DNA of 36,687 nt from Tissierellia bacterium (GTDB lineage: Bacteria; Bacillota; Clostridia; Tissierellales; Sedimentibacteraceae), in assembly GCA_012518555.1 (NCBI GenBank), contig JAAYRW010000013.1, forward strand, positions 1-36,687, read 5' to 3'. Below the pieces are notes generated by a model. That model was not told the DNA's origin. It saw nothing but the letters and a program-made list of their open reading frames with translations, and ran no database searches. The position numbers were made by a program, and so were the translations under genes. Shown piece after piece: positions 9,681 to 19,121 of the stretch. The stretch's first letter is position 1; every line of letters starts with the position of its first letter.

Positions 9681-9743
9681 ATGGGGACACACCTCTTTTT
9701 AAATAGGTTAGCCTTTGAAGAATAGGAGGAATGTCCCCAAATT
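9681..9743. repeat. REP-like/MITE-like intergenic element, copy A (GGGGACACA...GTCCCCAAATT)
   Basis: Terminal inverted GGGGAC/GTCCCC; shares ends and internal 'CTTTGA' segment with copies at 23948-24006 (inverted) and 29385-29446. Confidence 0.6.
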
Positions 9744-9778
9744 ATTAAAAATATGCCACTAAAGTGAGCAAATATAAC

Positions 9779-10432
9779 TTATTGATCTATGGCTATATAG
9801 TCAACAAATATTCCTGAGCACATAACCCCTTCCGGATCAATTTCTCCTACTTCTACAACTTTATCTGCTTCCACAATAACTAAATCTGCGGCAGTAGCCA
9901 TTATAGGATTGAAGTTTTTCATAGTTTTATTGAATACCATATTTCCTTTTTTATCGACTATAGAAGCTCTTATTAATGCAACATCTGCCCTTAATGGAGT
10001 TTCGAATAAATATTCCTTACCGTCTATTACTCTTTTTTCTTTCCCTATTTCAACATAAGTTCCTACACCTGTAGGTGTAAAAATACCACCTAATCCATAT
10101 CCGCCACATCTGATTCTTTCAACAAGGGTTCCCATAGGTACTAATTCAACTTCAGTTTCTCCTGAATTCATTTGCCTTGCTGTTTCAGGATTAGTCCCAG
10201 CATGTGATATAATCATTTTTTTAAATTGTTTATTAACAACCATTTTGCCTACACCTCTGTCAGGAAAACCTGTATCGTCACAAATAAGATTTAAATTTTT
10301 AACATTTCTTTCTACTAAGGCATCGATTATTTTTTCCGGTGTCCCTATAGCTAATATGCCGCCAATCATTATGGTCATTCCTTCATGAACTTTTTCTGCT
10401 GCATCTTTTATAGATATTATTTTATTTATCAA
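9779..10432 (-). CDS. CoA-transferase subunit alpha (AtoD-like), second copy without adjacent beta subunit, TTG start
   Basis: 'MTIMIGGILAIGTPEKIIDALVERNVKNLNLICDDTGFPDRGVGKMV', 'CGGYGLGGIFTPTGVGT'; close paralogue of 11172-11825. Confidence 0.88.
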   Translation of the reverse strand: MINKIISIKDAAEKVHEGMTIMIGGILAIGTPEKIIDALVERNVKNLNLICDDTGFPDRGVGKMVVNKQFKKMIISHAGTNPETARQMNSGETEVELVPMGTLVERIRCGGYGLGGIFTPTGVGTYVEIGKEKRVIDGKEYLFETPLRADVALIRASIVDKKGNMVFNKTMKNFNPIMATAADLVIVEADKVVEVGEIDPEGVMCSGIFVDYIAIDQ

Positions 10433-10468
10433 TATAGTACCCCTTTATATATTTAATTGATAATAAAA

Positions 10469-10496
10469 ATCATCCTGCCAAAGGCAGAATGATTAA
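10469..10496 (-). terminator. Hairpin/terminator between the beta-subunit gene and the second alpha-subunit gene
   Basis: aatcatcctgcc-aaa-ggcagaatgatt on plus; on minus the stem is followed by a T-rich run (gatttttattat). Confidence 0.65.
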
Positions 10497-10515
10497 ATAG
10501 AGTATTCTTTTTTAA

Positions 10516-11172
10516 TTAATCTTCTACTCCAAAGCGTTTAAGATCTGGTGAAATGATTAATTCTGCTTCTGTTGCAGCAACAACATCTTCAACTGTAGCT
10601 TCAGGTCCTAATTCTTCAAGAACTAAACCATCTTTCGTTACTCTTATGAGAGCCATTTCAGTTACGATAATATCTACCTCTTCCTTAGCGGTTAAAGGAA
10701 GTTTACATTTTTTCAAAATTTTAGGATTTCCTTTTTGAGTATGAACCATAGCAACTACAACTGTTTTAGCTCCTACAACTAAGTCCATTGCTCCACCCAT
10801 GCCAGGAACCATCTTACCGGGAATTTTCCAGTTTGCAAGGTTTCCTTTTTCATCTACTTCCATTGCACCTAGTACTGTAGCATCAACGTGACCACCACGA
10901 ATAATTCCAAAGGAAGTTAAACTGTCAAAGAACATTCCACCAGGAACTATTGATGAAGGCATTCCACCGGCATTTACCAATTCCCAATCTTCTTCTCCTT
11001 CTGCAGGAGCGGCACCTAAACCTAAGAAACCATTTTCTGATTGAAAAGTTACATCCATATCTTCTGGTACGTAATTTGCTACTAATGTAGGAAGACCTAT
11101 ACCTAAGTTAACAACATCACCATCTTTTAATAACTGAGCAACTCTTTTTGCTATAACTTGCCTTGCGTCCAT
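10516..11172 (-). CDS. CoA-transferase subunit beta (AtoA-like)
   Basis: 'VVNLGIGLPTLVANYVPEDMDVTFQSENGFLGLGAAP' with catalytic-type ENG motif; abuts alpha subunit. Confidence 0.92.
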   Translation of the reverse strand: MDARQVIAKRVAQLLKDGDVVNLGIGLPTLVANYVPEDMDVTFQSENGFLGLGAAPAEGEEDWELVNAGGMPSSIVPGGMFFDSLTSFGIIRGGHVDATVLGAMEVDEKGNLANWKIPGKMVPGMGGAMDLVVGAKTVVVAMVHTQKGNPKILKKCKLPLTAKEEVDIIVTEMALIRVTKDGLVLEELGPEATVEDVVAATEAELIISPDLKRFGVED

Positions 11173-11825
11173 TATTCGTCACCTCCAACAATATAGTCAA
11201 CAAATATTCCTGAACACATAACGTGCTCTGGGTCAATTTCTCCTATTTCAACTATTTTATCAGCTTCAACAATAACTAAGTCTGCAGCAGTTGCCATTAC
11301 TGGATTGAAATTCTTCATAGTTTTGTTAAATATCATATTACCTTTTTTATCAACTACTGAAGCTCTAAGTAATGCTACATCTGCTTTTATAGGAGTTTCA
11401 AAAACATATTCTTTGCCGTTTAATTCTCTAACTTCTTTTCCTTCAGCAACTTCAGTTCCTACGCCTGTAGGTGTATAAAATCCTCCTAAGCCGTTTCCAC
11501 CGCATCTTATTCTTTCAGCTAAAGTTCCTTGAGGAACTAATTCAACTTCAGTTTCTCCTGAGTTCATTTGATTTCCTGTTTCACGATTTGTTCCTATGTG
11601 AGTAGCAATAATCTTTTTAAATTGCTTATTAACTACCATTTTACCTACACCTTTGTCAGGGAAACCTGTATCATTACAAATTAGCGTCAAGTTTTTTACA
11701 TTTTTTTCAACTAAAGCATCAATTAAATTTTCTGGCGTACCATTTGCTAAAAAACCGCCTACCATAATTGACATACCTTCTGTAACTTTATCGGCAGCTT
11801 CTTTTATAGAAATAATTTTACTCAT
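11172..11825 (-). CDS. CoA-transferase subunit alpha (AtoD-like)
   Basis: 'MSIMVGGFLANGTPENLIDALVEKNVKNLTLICNDTGFPDKGVGKMV', 'GGNGLGGFYTPTGVGTEVAEGK'; adjacent to beta subunit. Confidence 0.92.
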   Translation of the reverse strand: MSKIISIKEAADKVTEGMSIMVGGFLANGTPENLIDALVEKNVKNLTLICNDTGFPDKGVGKMVVNKQFKKIIATHIGTNRETGNQMNSGETEVELVPQGTLAERIRCGGNGLGGFYTPTGVGTEVAEGKEVRELNGKEYVFETPIKADVALLRASVVDKKGNMIFNKTMKNFNPVMATAADLVIVEADKIVEIGEIDPEHVMCSGIFVDYIVGGDE

Positions 11826-11852
11826 CTTATCATCCTTTCATTTTATGTTAAG

Positions 11853-11894
11853 AGATAGGTGAGGAATAATTATTTAATATTCCCCATACTATCT
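11853..11894 (-). other. Intercistronic imperfect hairpin between thiolase and CoA-transferase genes
   Basis: AGATAG (11853-11858)/CTATCT (11889-11894) and GGAATA (11863-11868)/TATTCC (11878-11883). Confidence 0.4.
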
Positions 11895-11916
11895 AAGTAT
11901 TTAAGTATTTGATTAA

Positions 11917-13095
11917 TTATCTTTCAACTAATAAGGAAGTTCCCATTCCTCCACCTATACATAAGGTTGCAAGACCTTTTTTAAGGTCTCTTTTTTGCAT
12001 TTCATAAATAAGGGTTATAAGGATTCTTGCTCCTGAAGCTCCAATAGGATGACCTAAAGCAATTGCTCCACCATTTACATTAGTTATTTCAGGGTTTAAA
12101 CCTAATTCTTTTGTTACTGCCAAAGCTTGTGCTGCAAAAGCTTCATTTGCTTCAACTAAATCTAAGTCTTCTACTTTCCAACCAGCATTGTCTAATGCTT
12201 TTTTAGTTGCAGGTATAGGACCAAGACCCATAACTTTAGGATCAACTCCTGCAGATGCATAGCCTGCTATTTCACATAAATATTCTATTCCTAATTCTTC
12301 AGCTTTTTCTTTACTCATAACTATAAGAGCTGCTCCACCGTCATTTATCCCTGAAGCATTTCCTGCCGTTACAGTTCCGTCTTTTTTAAATGCAGGTCTT
12401 AATTTAGCCATTTTTTCTACTGTTGCACCATGTCTTGGATATTCATCCGTATCTATAACTAGAGGATCGCCTTTTCTTTGAGGTATAGTTACAGCAACTA
12501 TTTCATCAGCGAATTTACCTGCTTTTTGAGCTTCTTCTGCTCTATTTTGACTTTGTGCTGCAAATGCATCTTGCTCTTCTCTAGTAATACCATACTGTTC
12601 AGCTACATTTTCTGCAGTTATTCCCATATGGTAATCATTATAAACATCCCATAAACCGTCATTAATCATGTAATCAATAACTTTTCCGTCACCCATTCTA
12701 TGTCCCCATCTTGCCTTTGGTAATAGATATGGAGCATTAGTCATACTTTCAGTTCCGCCACATAGTATAACGTCAGATTGACCGTTTTCGATAAATTGTG
12801 CTGCCATACTTATAGCTCTTAAGCCGGAACCACACACCATGTTAATTGTTAATGCTGGTTTCTCAATAGGAACACCAGCTCCCAAGCTTACTTGTCTTGC
12901 TACGTTTTGACCTAAGCCTGCACCTAGAACATTTCCAAAATAAACTTCGTCAATTATTGATGGTTCTATGCCTGCTCTCTTAATTGCCTCTTTAGCTGCT
13001 GCAACTCCTAAATCAACTGCTGATAGTTTTGCAAAAGCACCGCCAAAAGATCCTATAGGTGTTCTTGCAGCTGAAACGATTACTGCTTTTTTCAT
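11917..13095 (-). CDS. Acetyl-CoA acetyltransferase (thiolase)
   Basis: '[30 protein letters not shown]', '[11 protein letters not shown]', '[20 protein letters not shown]', '[16 protein letters not shown]'. ORF track start 13143; ATG 13095 has an aggagg RBS. Confidence 0.96.
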   Translation of the reverse strand: MKKAVIVSAARTPIGSFGGAFAKLSAVDLGVAAAKEAIKRAGIEPSIIDEVYFGNVLGAGLGQNVARQVSLGAGVPIEKPALTINMVCGSGLRAISMAAQFIENGQSDVILCGGTESMTNAPYLLPKARWGHRMGDGKVIDYMINDGLWDVYNDYHMGITAENVAEQYGITREEQDAFAAQSQNRAEEAQKAGKFADEIVAVTIPQRKGDPLVIDTDEYPRHGATVEKMAKLRPAFKKDGTVTAGNASGINDGGAALIVMSKEKAEELGIEYLCEIAGYASAGVDPKVMGLGPIPATKKALDNAGWKVEDLDLVEANEAFAAQALAVTKELGLNPEITNVNGGAIALGHPIGASGARILITLIYEMQKRDLKKGLATLCIGGGMGTSLLVER

Positions 13096-13138
13096 AAGTA
13101 ACCTCCTAAATTTTTTAAATTGTATACTATTATATAGT

Positions 13139-13154
13139 AGCAATTATTATGCCA
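13139..13154 (-). promoter_or_regulatory. Predicted sigma54 (-24/-12) promoter for thiolase-CoA-transferase operon
   Basis: Minus strand TGGCAT-AATAA-TTGCT, matching the TGGCAC-N5-TTGCA consensus with exact spacing; about 44 bp upstream of the thiolase ATG. Confidence 0.72.
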
Positions 13155-13211
13155 ATAACTATAAATGCTATAAGTGTTGTATTTAAAGGGTAATTAGCAT
13201 TTATTTTTCAC

Positions 13212-13261
13212 TTGCATATGCAAAAATGCATATATCCATAAAAAGTTATTGCAAAACTGCA
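13212..13261. promoter_or_regulatory. Putative enhancer (UAS) cluster for a sigma54 activator
   Basis: TTGCATATGCAA (13212-13223), TGCA-AAAA-TGCA (13219-13230), TGCA-AAAC-TGCA (13250-13261); 31-bp phasing of the two N4 dyads. Confidence 0.55.
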
Positions 13262-13343
13262 TATATAATAATATAATATATTTATAATAATTGTAACATA
13301 AAGTCAAAAAAATATCAAACATCTATTTGTTATATAAAGAAAG

Positions 13344-15071
13344 TTGAGGATGAAGATGCAGTTTTTTAAATATAATTTTAATACAGGTTTTGTTATAACC
13401 GATGAGAAATTCAATGTTTTATATTGTAATGAATATTTTAATGAAAATATCATTAATAAAGACATAATAAATAAAAAAATAACACTTTTTTTCCATGATA
13501 TTAAAGTTGATAAAATGGAAGATTTATACTCTGTAAGATCCATAGACAACTCTGTCTACTATCTTATCCACAGCAAGCTAAAACTATACAACTATGAACT
13601 ATACAGTTTCTTTTTTTATGATTTTTCAATAGGAAATGAACTTGAAAAACAAATTTCAAGATTAAACAGCCAACAGTATCTCTACAATGAAATGCTTAAC
13701 AAATTAAAGGATGGTATATATATAACCGATGAATTAGGGACAACCATCTATGTAAATGATGCATTTTTGAATTTATCAGGATTAAGTAGAGAACAAATTA
13801 TAGGGAAAACAGTATATGAACTACGAAAATACAAAATTCTTCCAAACTCTTGCTGTGCCAAAGTTATAGAAACAATGGGTCCCGTATCGACTATAAACAA
13901 CTATTATAAAGGTCAAAGGTGTTTAGTTTCTGGCTCTCCTATTTTTGATGAAAATGGAGAACTTTCAAAAACAATAGCCGTCATAAGGGACGTATCTGAA
14001 TTAGACGTACTAATGAAGTCTATAACTCAAGAAAAAAACTTATATAAAAATGATTACAATAAAAAGGATCCAGTTAAGGATAGTTCTATTGAAGTTATAA
14101 ATAAGGAGCAAGTTAACGATAGTTCTATTGAAGTTATAAATAACGAAAGAATGAAAAAAATTTATAAAAAAGCTAAAAAAATAGCCAATGTAGATAGTAC
14201 GGTGTTAATTTTAGGAGAAACAGGAGTAGGCAAGGATTTCATAGCATCATATATTCATAGAATAAGTAACCGTAATGAAGGCAAATTTATAAAAATTAAT
14301 TGTAGTGCCGTACCGGAACATTTACTTGAATCGGAATTTTTTGGTTATGAAGAAGGTGCTTTTACCGGTGCTCAAAAAGGCGGCAAGAAAGGACTTTCTG
14401 AAGAAGCTAATGGTGGTATCTTGTACTTAGATGAAATTGGGGACATGCCCTATACCTTGCAAGTTAAACTATTAAGTGCTTTAAACGATCGAATATTTTA
14501 TCGAATTGGAGGGACTGAACCAGTTGAATTTAATGCTCGTATTATTGCCGCAACAAACCATGATTTAAAGAAATTGGTAGAGGAAAAGAAATTCAGAGCA
14601 GATTTATATTATAGGTTAAATGTAGTAACTTTTATCATACCTCCTTTAAGAAATAGAAAGGAAGATATCATTCCTTTATCTACTCAATTTTTACAATATT
14701 ACAACAATAAATACGGTAAGAATTGTTATTTTTCTTCAAGAGGTTTAGAAAATTTCCTAATGTATGAATGGCCTGGTAACATTAGAGAATTAAAAAATAT
14801 AATTGAACGATTAGTGCTTATGGCAGATGATGCTATTATAGATACAGATTTATTTAGAGAGAATTTAATGTTTGGTGATTTACCTGAAGGCTTTAACGAT
14901 AACTTACTTTTATCAGACCATAAAACATTAAAAGAAAAAATTGAAGAATATGAAAAAGAAATAATTAACACAACTTTAGCTCTATCTAAAAATATGAAAG
15001 AAGCAGCTTCAAAGTTAGGAATAGATATTTCTACATTAGTAAGAAAAAAACAAAAATACAAACTTAAGTAA
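13344..15071 (+). CDS. Sigma54-interacting transcriptional activator (PAS + AAA+ + Fis-type HTH)
   Basis: PAS 'LKDGIYITDELGTTIYVNDAFLNLSGLSREQIIGK'; Walker A 'GETGVGKDF'; 'EGAFTGAQKGG'; C-term 'MKEAASKLGIDISTLVRKKQKYKLK'. Confidence 0.95.
   Translation: MRMKMQFFKYNFNTGFVITDEKFNVLYCNEYFNENIINKDIINKKITLFFHDIKVDKMEDLYSVRSIDNSVYYLIHSKLKLYNYELYSFFFYDFSIGNELEKQISRLNSQQYLYNEMLNKLKDGIYITDELGTTIYVNDAFLNLSGLSREQIIGKTVYELRKYKILPNSCCAKVIETMGPVSTINNYYKGQRCLVSGSPIFDENGELSKTIAVIRDVSELDVLMKSITQEKNLYKNDYNKKDPVKDSSIEVINKEQVNDSSIEVINNERMKKIYKKAKKIANVDSTVLILGETGVGKDFIASYIHRISNRNEGKFIKINCSAVPEHLLESEFFGYEEGAFTGAQKGGKKGLSEEANGGILYLDEIGDMPYTLQVKLLSALNDRIFYRIGGTEPVEFNARIIAATNHDLKKLVEEKKFRADLYYRLNVVTFIIPPLRNRKEDIIPLSTQFLQYYNNKYGKNCYFSSRGLENFLMYEWPGNIRELKNIIERLVLMADDAIIDTDLFRENLMFGDLPEGFNDNLLLSDHKTLKEKIEEYEKEIINTTLALSKNMKEAASKLGIDISTLVRKKQKYKLK
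14073..14150 (+). repeat. In-frame 39-bp tandem duplication inside the activator gene
   Basis: gttaaggatagttctattgaagttataaataaggagcaa / gttaacgatagttctattgaagttataaataacgaaaga (VKDSSIEVINKEQ / VNDSSIEVINNER). Confidence 0.85.
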
Positions 15072-15216
15072 AATTAACATCTAACTGAAAAAAACTACTA
15101 TTGAAAAGACTTTTCTACATTTTAAGGGAAGTTTTTTTTATTTTTTAATTTTCTTAGTATAAAATACCCTAAAATTGTAAATATTACTAATAGCTTATCC
15201 ACAAAAGGGAGATACT

Positions 15217-15417
15217 ATGTTTTTTTTAAATGATTTAAAAAGAATTATAACTAGTGATGTAATAATTATATTTTTAATTATTAGCTATATCCTAATATTT
15301 AAAACAAGCAAACATCTAAAAAAGAACAACTACTACAGAGATTATAAAATAGTAAGATTTACGGGAATAGTTTACGGTATTTTGGCAATAGCAGCTGCAA
15401 GTGTAATATTTATGTAG
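15217..15417 (+). CDS. Small CLC_0170-like two-TM protein
   Basis: 66 aa, RBS 'gggag', 2 TM helices, immediately upstream of gerA-type gene. Confidence 0.65.
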   Translation: MFFLNDLKRIITSDVIIIFLIISYILIFKTSKHLKKNNYYRDYKIVRFTGIVYGILAIAAASVIFM

Positions 15418-15425
15418 GAGGATAA

Positions 15426-16931
15426 ATGAAAAAGATCGATTTAAAGCAAAATATTCATAAGGATCTACAAACTAATGAACAAATTTTAAGAAGTATTTTT
15501 GAAAATGCTGATGATATTATTTTTAGAAAACTTGAGGCTGGAAAAAGTCAAAAGCTAAAAATGCTTCTTATTTATGTAGACGGTATGACAACTAAGGAAG
15601 CAATAAGTGATTATGCAATTGAAACCATACTTTCTGGCTTAGATATTTCTAAAATTCAAAATATTTCTGATACACAGTTACTAGATGCAGTGGCAAAGTC
15701 AAATATTGCAACTTCTGAAATACAGATAATCACCACTATAGAGGAAATTGTAGATAAAATTCTTTCCGGTGAAACAGTACTTATCTTAGATAGATGTATT
15801 AAAGCTATTATGCTATCCTCTCGAGGATGGCCAATGAGAGGTATTCAGGAACCTTCTGCAGAAACTCTCATAAGAGGAGCAAGAGACGGTTTCAATGAAA
15901 CCATGAAAGTTAATATAACCTTAATAAGAAGAAGGTTAAAAGATCCAAAGCTGAAAGTTAAATACGCCCAAGTAGGAAAAAGATCTAAAACAGATATAGC
16001 AATTATGTACATAGACGATATCGTCAACAAAACAGTTTTAGAAACTGTTGAAAAAAGAATTAATAATATAGATATAGAAGCAGTTTTAGAAAGTTCCTAC
16101 ATTGAGGAAATGATAGAAGATGATAGTTATTCACCCTTTCCCCAAATTGAAAATACAGAAAGACCTGATGCGGCTGCCTCTGCAATCTTAGAAGGTAGAG
16201 TAGTAATAGCTATAGATAATACGCCTTCTGTTTTAATTGCTCCGGCAATTTTAGTTTCTTTTATGCAATCTTCAGAAGATTATTATGAAAGGTGGATGCC
16301 TTCTTGTATCACTCGTATGATAAGGTACTTAGCTTTGCCTATAACCATGTTACTACCGGCAATATATGTAGCTGTTACCCAATACCACCCTAATTTATTG
16401 CCTACTCAGTTAGCACTCTATGTGGCTGCATCCAGGGCAAATGTGCCATTTCCTCCTTACTTTGAAGCACTTTTAATGGAGTTGGTAATCGAGCTTGTAA
16501 GAGAAGCATCCCTTAGAATTACCGGTCCTGTAGGTTCTACTATAGGTCTAGTAGGAGGGCTTGTAATAGGCCAATCATCAGTAGAGGCAGGTTTAATTAC
16601 TCCCTTGGCAGTAATTATAGTTGCTTTAACAGCAATAGCTTCCTTTACAATACCTAGCTATAATTTTAGCACAACTTTAAGAATGATAAGATTTGGCTTT
16701 ATTATATTAGCTGCAACCTTTGGATTGTTTGGTATATCCATTGGACTAAGTTTCGTCATTATACATCTATGTACTCTAAAAAGTTTCGGAGTTCCATATT
16801 TAACACCATTTACCAGTTTTGTGGAACATAGAAGAGATTTAAGAGATACGGTTATAAGACCAAAAATAAAAACTATGGTTCGAAAACCACAATATTTACA
16901 TACAGAAAAAAAAGAGAGGAAAAATGTTTAA
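15426..16931 (+). CDS. Spore germination protein, GerA/GerAA-type (subunit A)
   Basis: 'ILSGETVLILDRCIKAIMLSSRGWPMRGIQEPSAETLIRGARDGFNETMKVNITLIRRRLKDPKLK' and C-terminal TM domain 'GPVGSTIGLVGGLVIGQSSVEAGLI'. Confidence 0.95.
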   Translation: MKKIDLKQNIHKDLQTNEQILRSIFENADDIIFRKLEAGKSQKLKMLLIYVDGMTTKEAISDYAIETILSGLDISKIQNISDTQLLDAVAKSNIATSEIQIITTIEEIVDKILSGETVLILDRCIKAIMLSSRGWPMRGIQEPSAETLIRGARDGFNETMKVNITLIRRRLKDPKLKVKYAQVGKRSKTDIAIMYIDDIVNKTVLETVEKRINNIDIEAVLESSYIEEMIEDDSYSPFPQIENTERPDAAASAILEGRVVIAIDNTPSVLIAPAILVSFMQSSEDYYERWMPSCITRMIRYLALPITMLLPAIYVAVTQYHPNLLPTQLALYVAASRANVPFPPYFEALLMELVIELVREASLRITGPVGSTIGLVGGLVIGQSSVEAGLITPLAVIIVALTAIASFTIPSYNFSTTLRMIRFGFIILAATFGLFGISIGLSFVIIHLCTLKSFGVPYLTPFTSFVEHRRDLRDTVIRPKIKTMVRKPQYLHTEKKERKNV

Positions 16932-18003
16932 TCAGGATATTACACCCTACCAGAATTTGTCAATATTAGTAATGGTTTCATTCGTACTTCAATCTATGTT
17001 AATGCCTATAATGCTTACAGAAATTGATGGGCCTACAGGATGGATTACGATTATAATAGCTGCAATATTGTTATATTTGCCTACAAGATTAATTAATAAA
17101 TCAATGAAAAACCATGAAGAAGATACAATTATAAGTATTTCGGATAAACTATTTCCTAAATATATAGCAAAAGCTATAGGAATATACTATATTCTTATGT
17201 TTTTAACCATAAACAGTTTGTTGATGAAAGACTTTGCAGAACAAATAAAATTAATGATGCTTTTTAGAAGTCCTTTAAGTACTATAATTATCGTAATTTT
17301 ATTAACTGCATCCTATGCAACTAAAAAAGGAATTCAGATAATTGCCAACATTACCAATATTGCTTTATTAGTAGCCTTAATACCATACCTACTTACCATA
17401 ATATTTTCTACTTATTATGCAGATTATTCTAATATTTTTCCTATATATCCAGCAGATATAGAAGGAGTTGTTAGGTCAATACCTTCTACTATGCTTAGCT
17501 TTTTAGGGTTTTCAGTATTGATGTTTTCTAACAGCCGAGTATCTGAAAAAGGAAAGAATTTTAGAACTAATAAATTATTTATTATAATTAGTTCATTCTT
17601 GTATATTGGAAGTTACTTGCTCATTATAGTTAAATTTGGAATGAAGGAAGCTGCAAACCTTGTTTGGCCCTTCGTTTCAATTATGAAATTTGTTAATATA
17701 CCGGGTTTTTTCTTCGAAAGTACGGAAATTGTAGGTCTTTGCTTTCAAATGATAGTAATTTTCACCAGTATATGTATTTTAGCCTATTTCACTAATTTAG
17801 CTATGCAGGAAACATTTAAAACTAAAGAAAATGGCTACTTTATATATATTCAAATACCTATTCTATACATAATGGCAGCAGCACTTCCAGGCATGTACAT
17901 GATGTTTCCCTATATACATATGCCTATCTACATCATAAGCGGATTAAACTTTTTAATTCCTATAATTGTTGCTTACCTGAGCAATAGAAAAAGAGCTACA
18001 TAG
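16924..18003 (+). CDS. Spore germination GerB-type permease (GRAP/endospore germination permease)
   Basis: Multi-TM protein in ger operon; 4-bp-scale overlap with upstream gene; typical size 359 aa. Confidence 0.92.
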   Translation: MFNQDITPYQNLSILVMVSFVLQSMLMPIMLTEIDGPTGWITIIIAAILLYLPTRLINKSMKNHEEDTIISISDKLFPKYIAKAIGIYYILMFLTINSLLMKDFAEQIKLMMLFRSPLSTIIIVILLTASYATKKGIQIIANITNIALLVALIPYLLTIIFSTYYADYSNIFPIYPADIEGVVRSIPSTMLSFLGFSVLMFSNSRVSEKGKNFRTNKLFIIISSFLYIGSYLLIIVKFGMKEAANLVWPFVSIMKFVNIPGFFFESTEIVGLCFQMIVIFTSICILAYFTNLAMQETFKTKENGYFIYIQIPILYIMAAALPGMYMMFPYIHMPIYIISGLNFLIPIIVAYLSNRKRAT

Positions 18004-18015
18004 GCGGAGGTTTAG

Positions 18016-19113
18016 ATGAAGAAGATTATACTATTACTATTAATATTACTAATATTACTTCTGTCCGCTTGTTGGGACAGTGTTGAAATAAATAAAAGAG
18101 AATACTTATTTGCTCTAGGAATTGACAAAGAAGGGGATGAACTGAAATTTACTTCTGAAATACCGAAAATTAACGAAGGAAGTGAAGATGAAAGATTAGT
18201 TAATTCAATGGAAAATAAAAGTTTTGCAGATTTCTACAACCTTAGCTATCTTCATTCTGAAAAAGTAATTTCCGACAGACTTATGCAAGTTATAGTACTA
18301 GGTGAAGAATTAGCAAGAGACTCAGAAACAGTAAAGAAAATATTTGACGAGATTCAAAGATCTCCTCAAATGAACCGTAGGGTAAAAATCTGTATAGCAA
18401 AAGGAAAGGCTGAAGAGATAATTAAGGCAGAAATACCTAGCAATCCCATAGTGGGGAGATTTTTAAGCGATATGTTAGTAAAATTAAAAAGAGAAAGCTA
18501 CCAGGATATATACACTTTCGATGAAGCAATACTTCACTTAGGTCAAAGAGGAAGTGCCCTAGTACCGGTAGTTGAAACTAACCAAGATAGTTTAAAAATA
18601 GAAAAAGCCGCAATAGTAAAAGAATATGAATTAGTAGGATTTTTGGAAACAGATGAATTAGAATGTGTAATGCTGCTATTAGACCCTACAAATGCAAATA
18701 TAAGAAATATCAACATTGAATTAGAGGACATTACCATGGCAATAGGAGCCGCAAATATAACTAAGACTGACAAAATCAATTTACAAGATGAAAAACTAAC
18801 TGTAGATTACTATATTACCCTTTACTGTTATGTAGATTCATTTATTATTGGAAACAATAGCTTAGAAGACAAAAACTTTTTAAATAAAGTAAAAGATGAA
18901 TCTATTAAAACAATTTCCCAAAGAACTACAGCCACTGTTGATAAACTTAAAAATATATACAAAGTGGATTTATTAAGAATCAATGATAAACTTTATAAAT
19001 ATCATAAAAAAGAGTATGAAAAAATAATGGATAAATACGATGAGGTATTTGCAGAAGCAAGTATTAAGGTCCATTACAATATGGAAATACTAAGCGTAGG
19101 ATTAGTAAAATAG
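18016..19113 (+). CDS. Spore germination GerC-type lipoprotein (Ger(x)C family)
   Basis: Lipobox 'LLLSACWDSVEINKREYLFALGIDKE' and C-terminal 'DEVFAEASIKVHYNMEILSVGLVK'. Confidence 0.94.
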   Translation: MKKIILLLLILLILLLSACWDSVEINKREYLFALGIDKEGDELKFTSEIPKINEGSEDERLVNSMENKSFADFYNLSYLHSEKVISDRLMQVIVLGEELARDSETVKKIFDEIQRSPQMNRRVKICIAKGKAEEIIKAEIPSNPIVGRFLSDMLVKLKRESYQDIYTFDEAILHLGQRGSALVPVVETNQDSLKIEKAAIVKEYELVGFLETDELECVMLLLDPTNANIRNINIELEDITMAIGAANITKTDKINLQDEKLTVDYYITLYCYVDSFIIGNNSLEDKNFLNKVKDESIKTISQRTTATVDKLKNIYKVDLLRINDKLYKYHKKEYEKIMDKYDEVFAEASIKVHYNMEILSVGLVK

Positions 19114-19121
19114 GAGGGAAA

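Noticed and set aside
13304-13549. Minus-strand 81-aa ORF at the activator 5' end
   Set aside because: Overlaps the true activator start and the divergent regulatory region; F/L/I/S-rich shadow ORF.
14726-15061. 111-aa minus-strand ORF within the sigma54 activator
   Set aside because: Fully antisense to the conserved AAA+/HTH part; no RBS or recognisable motifs.
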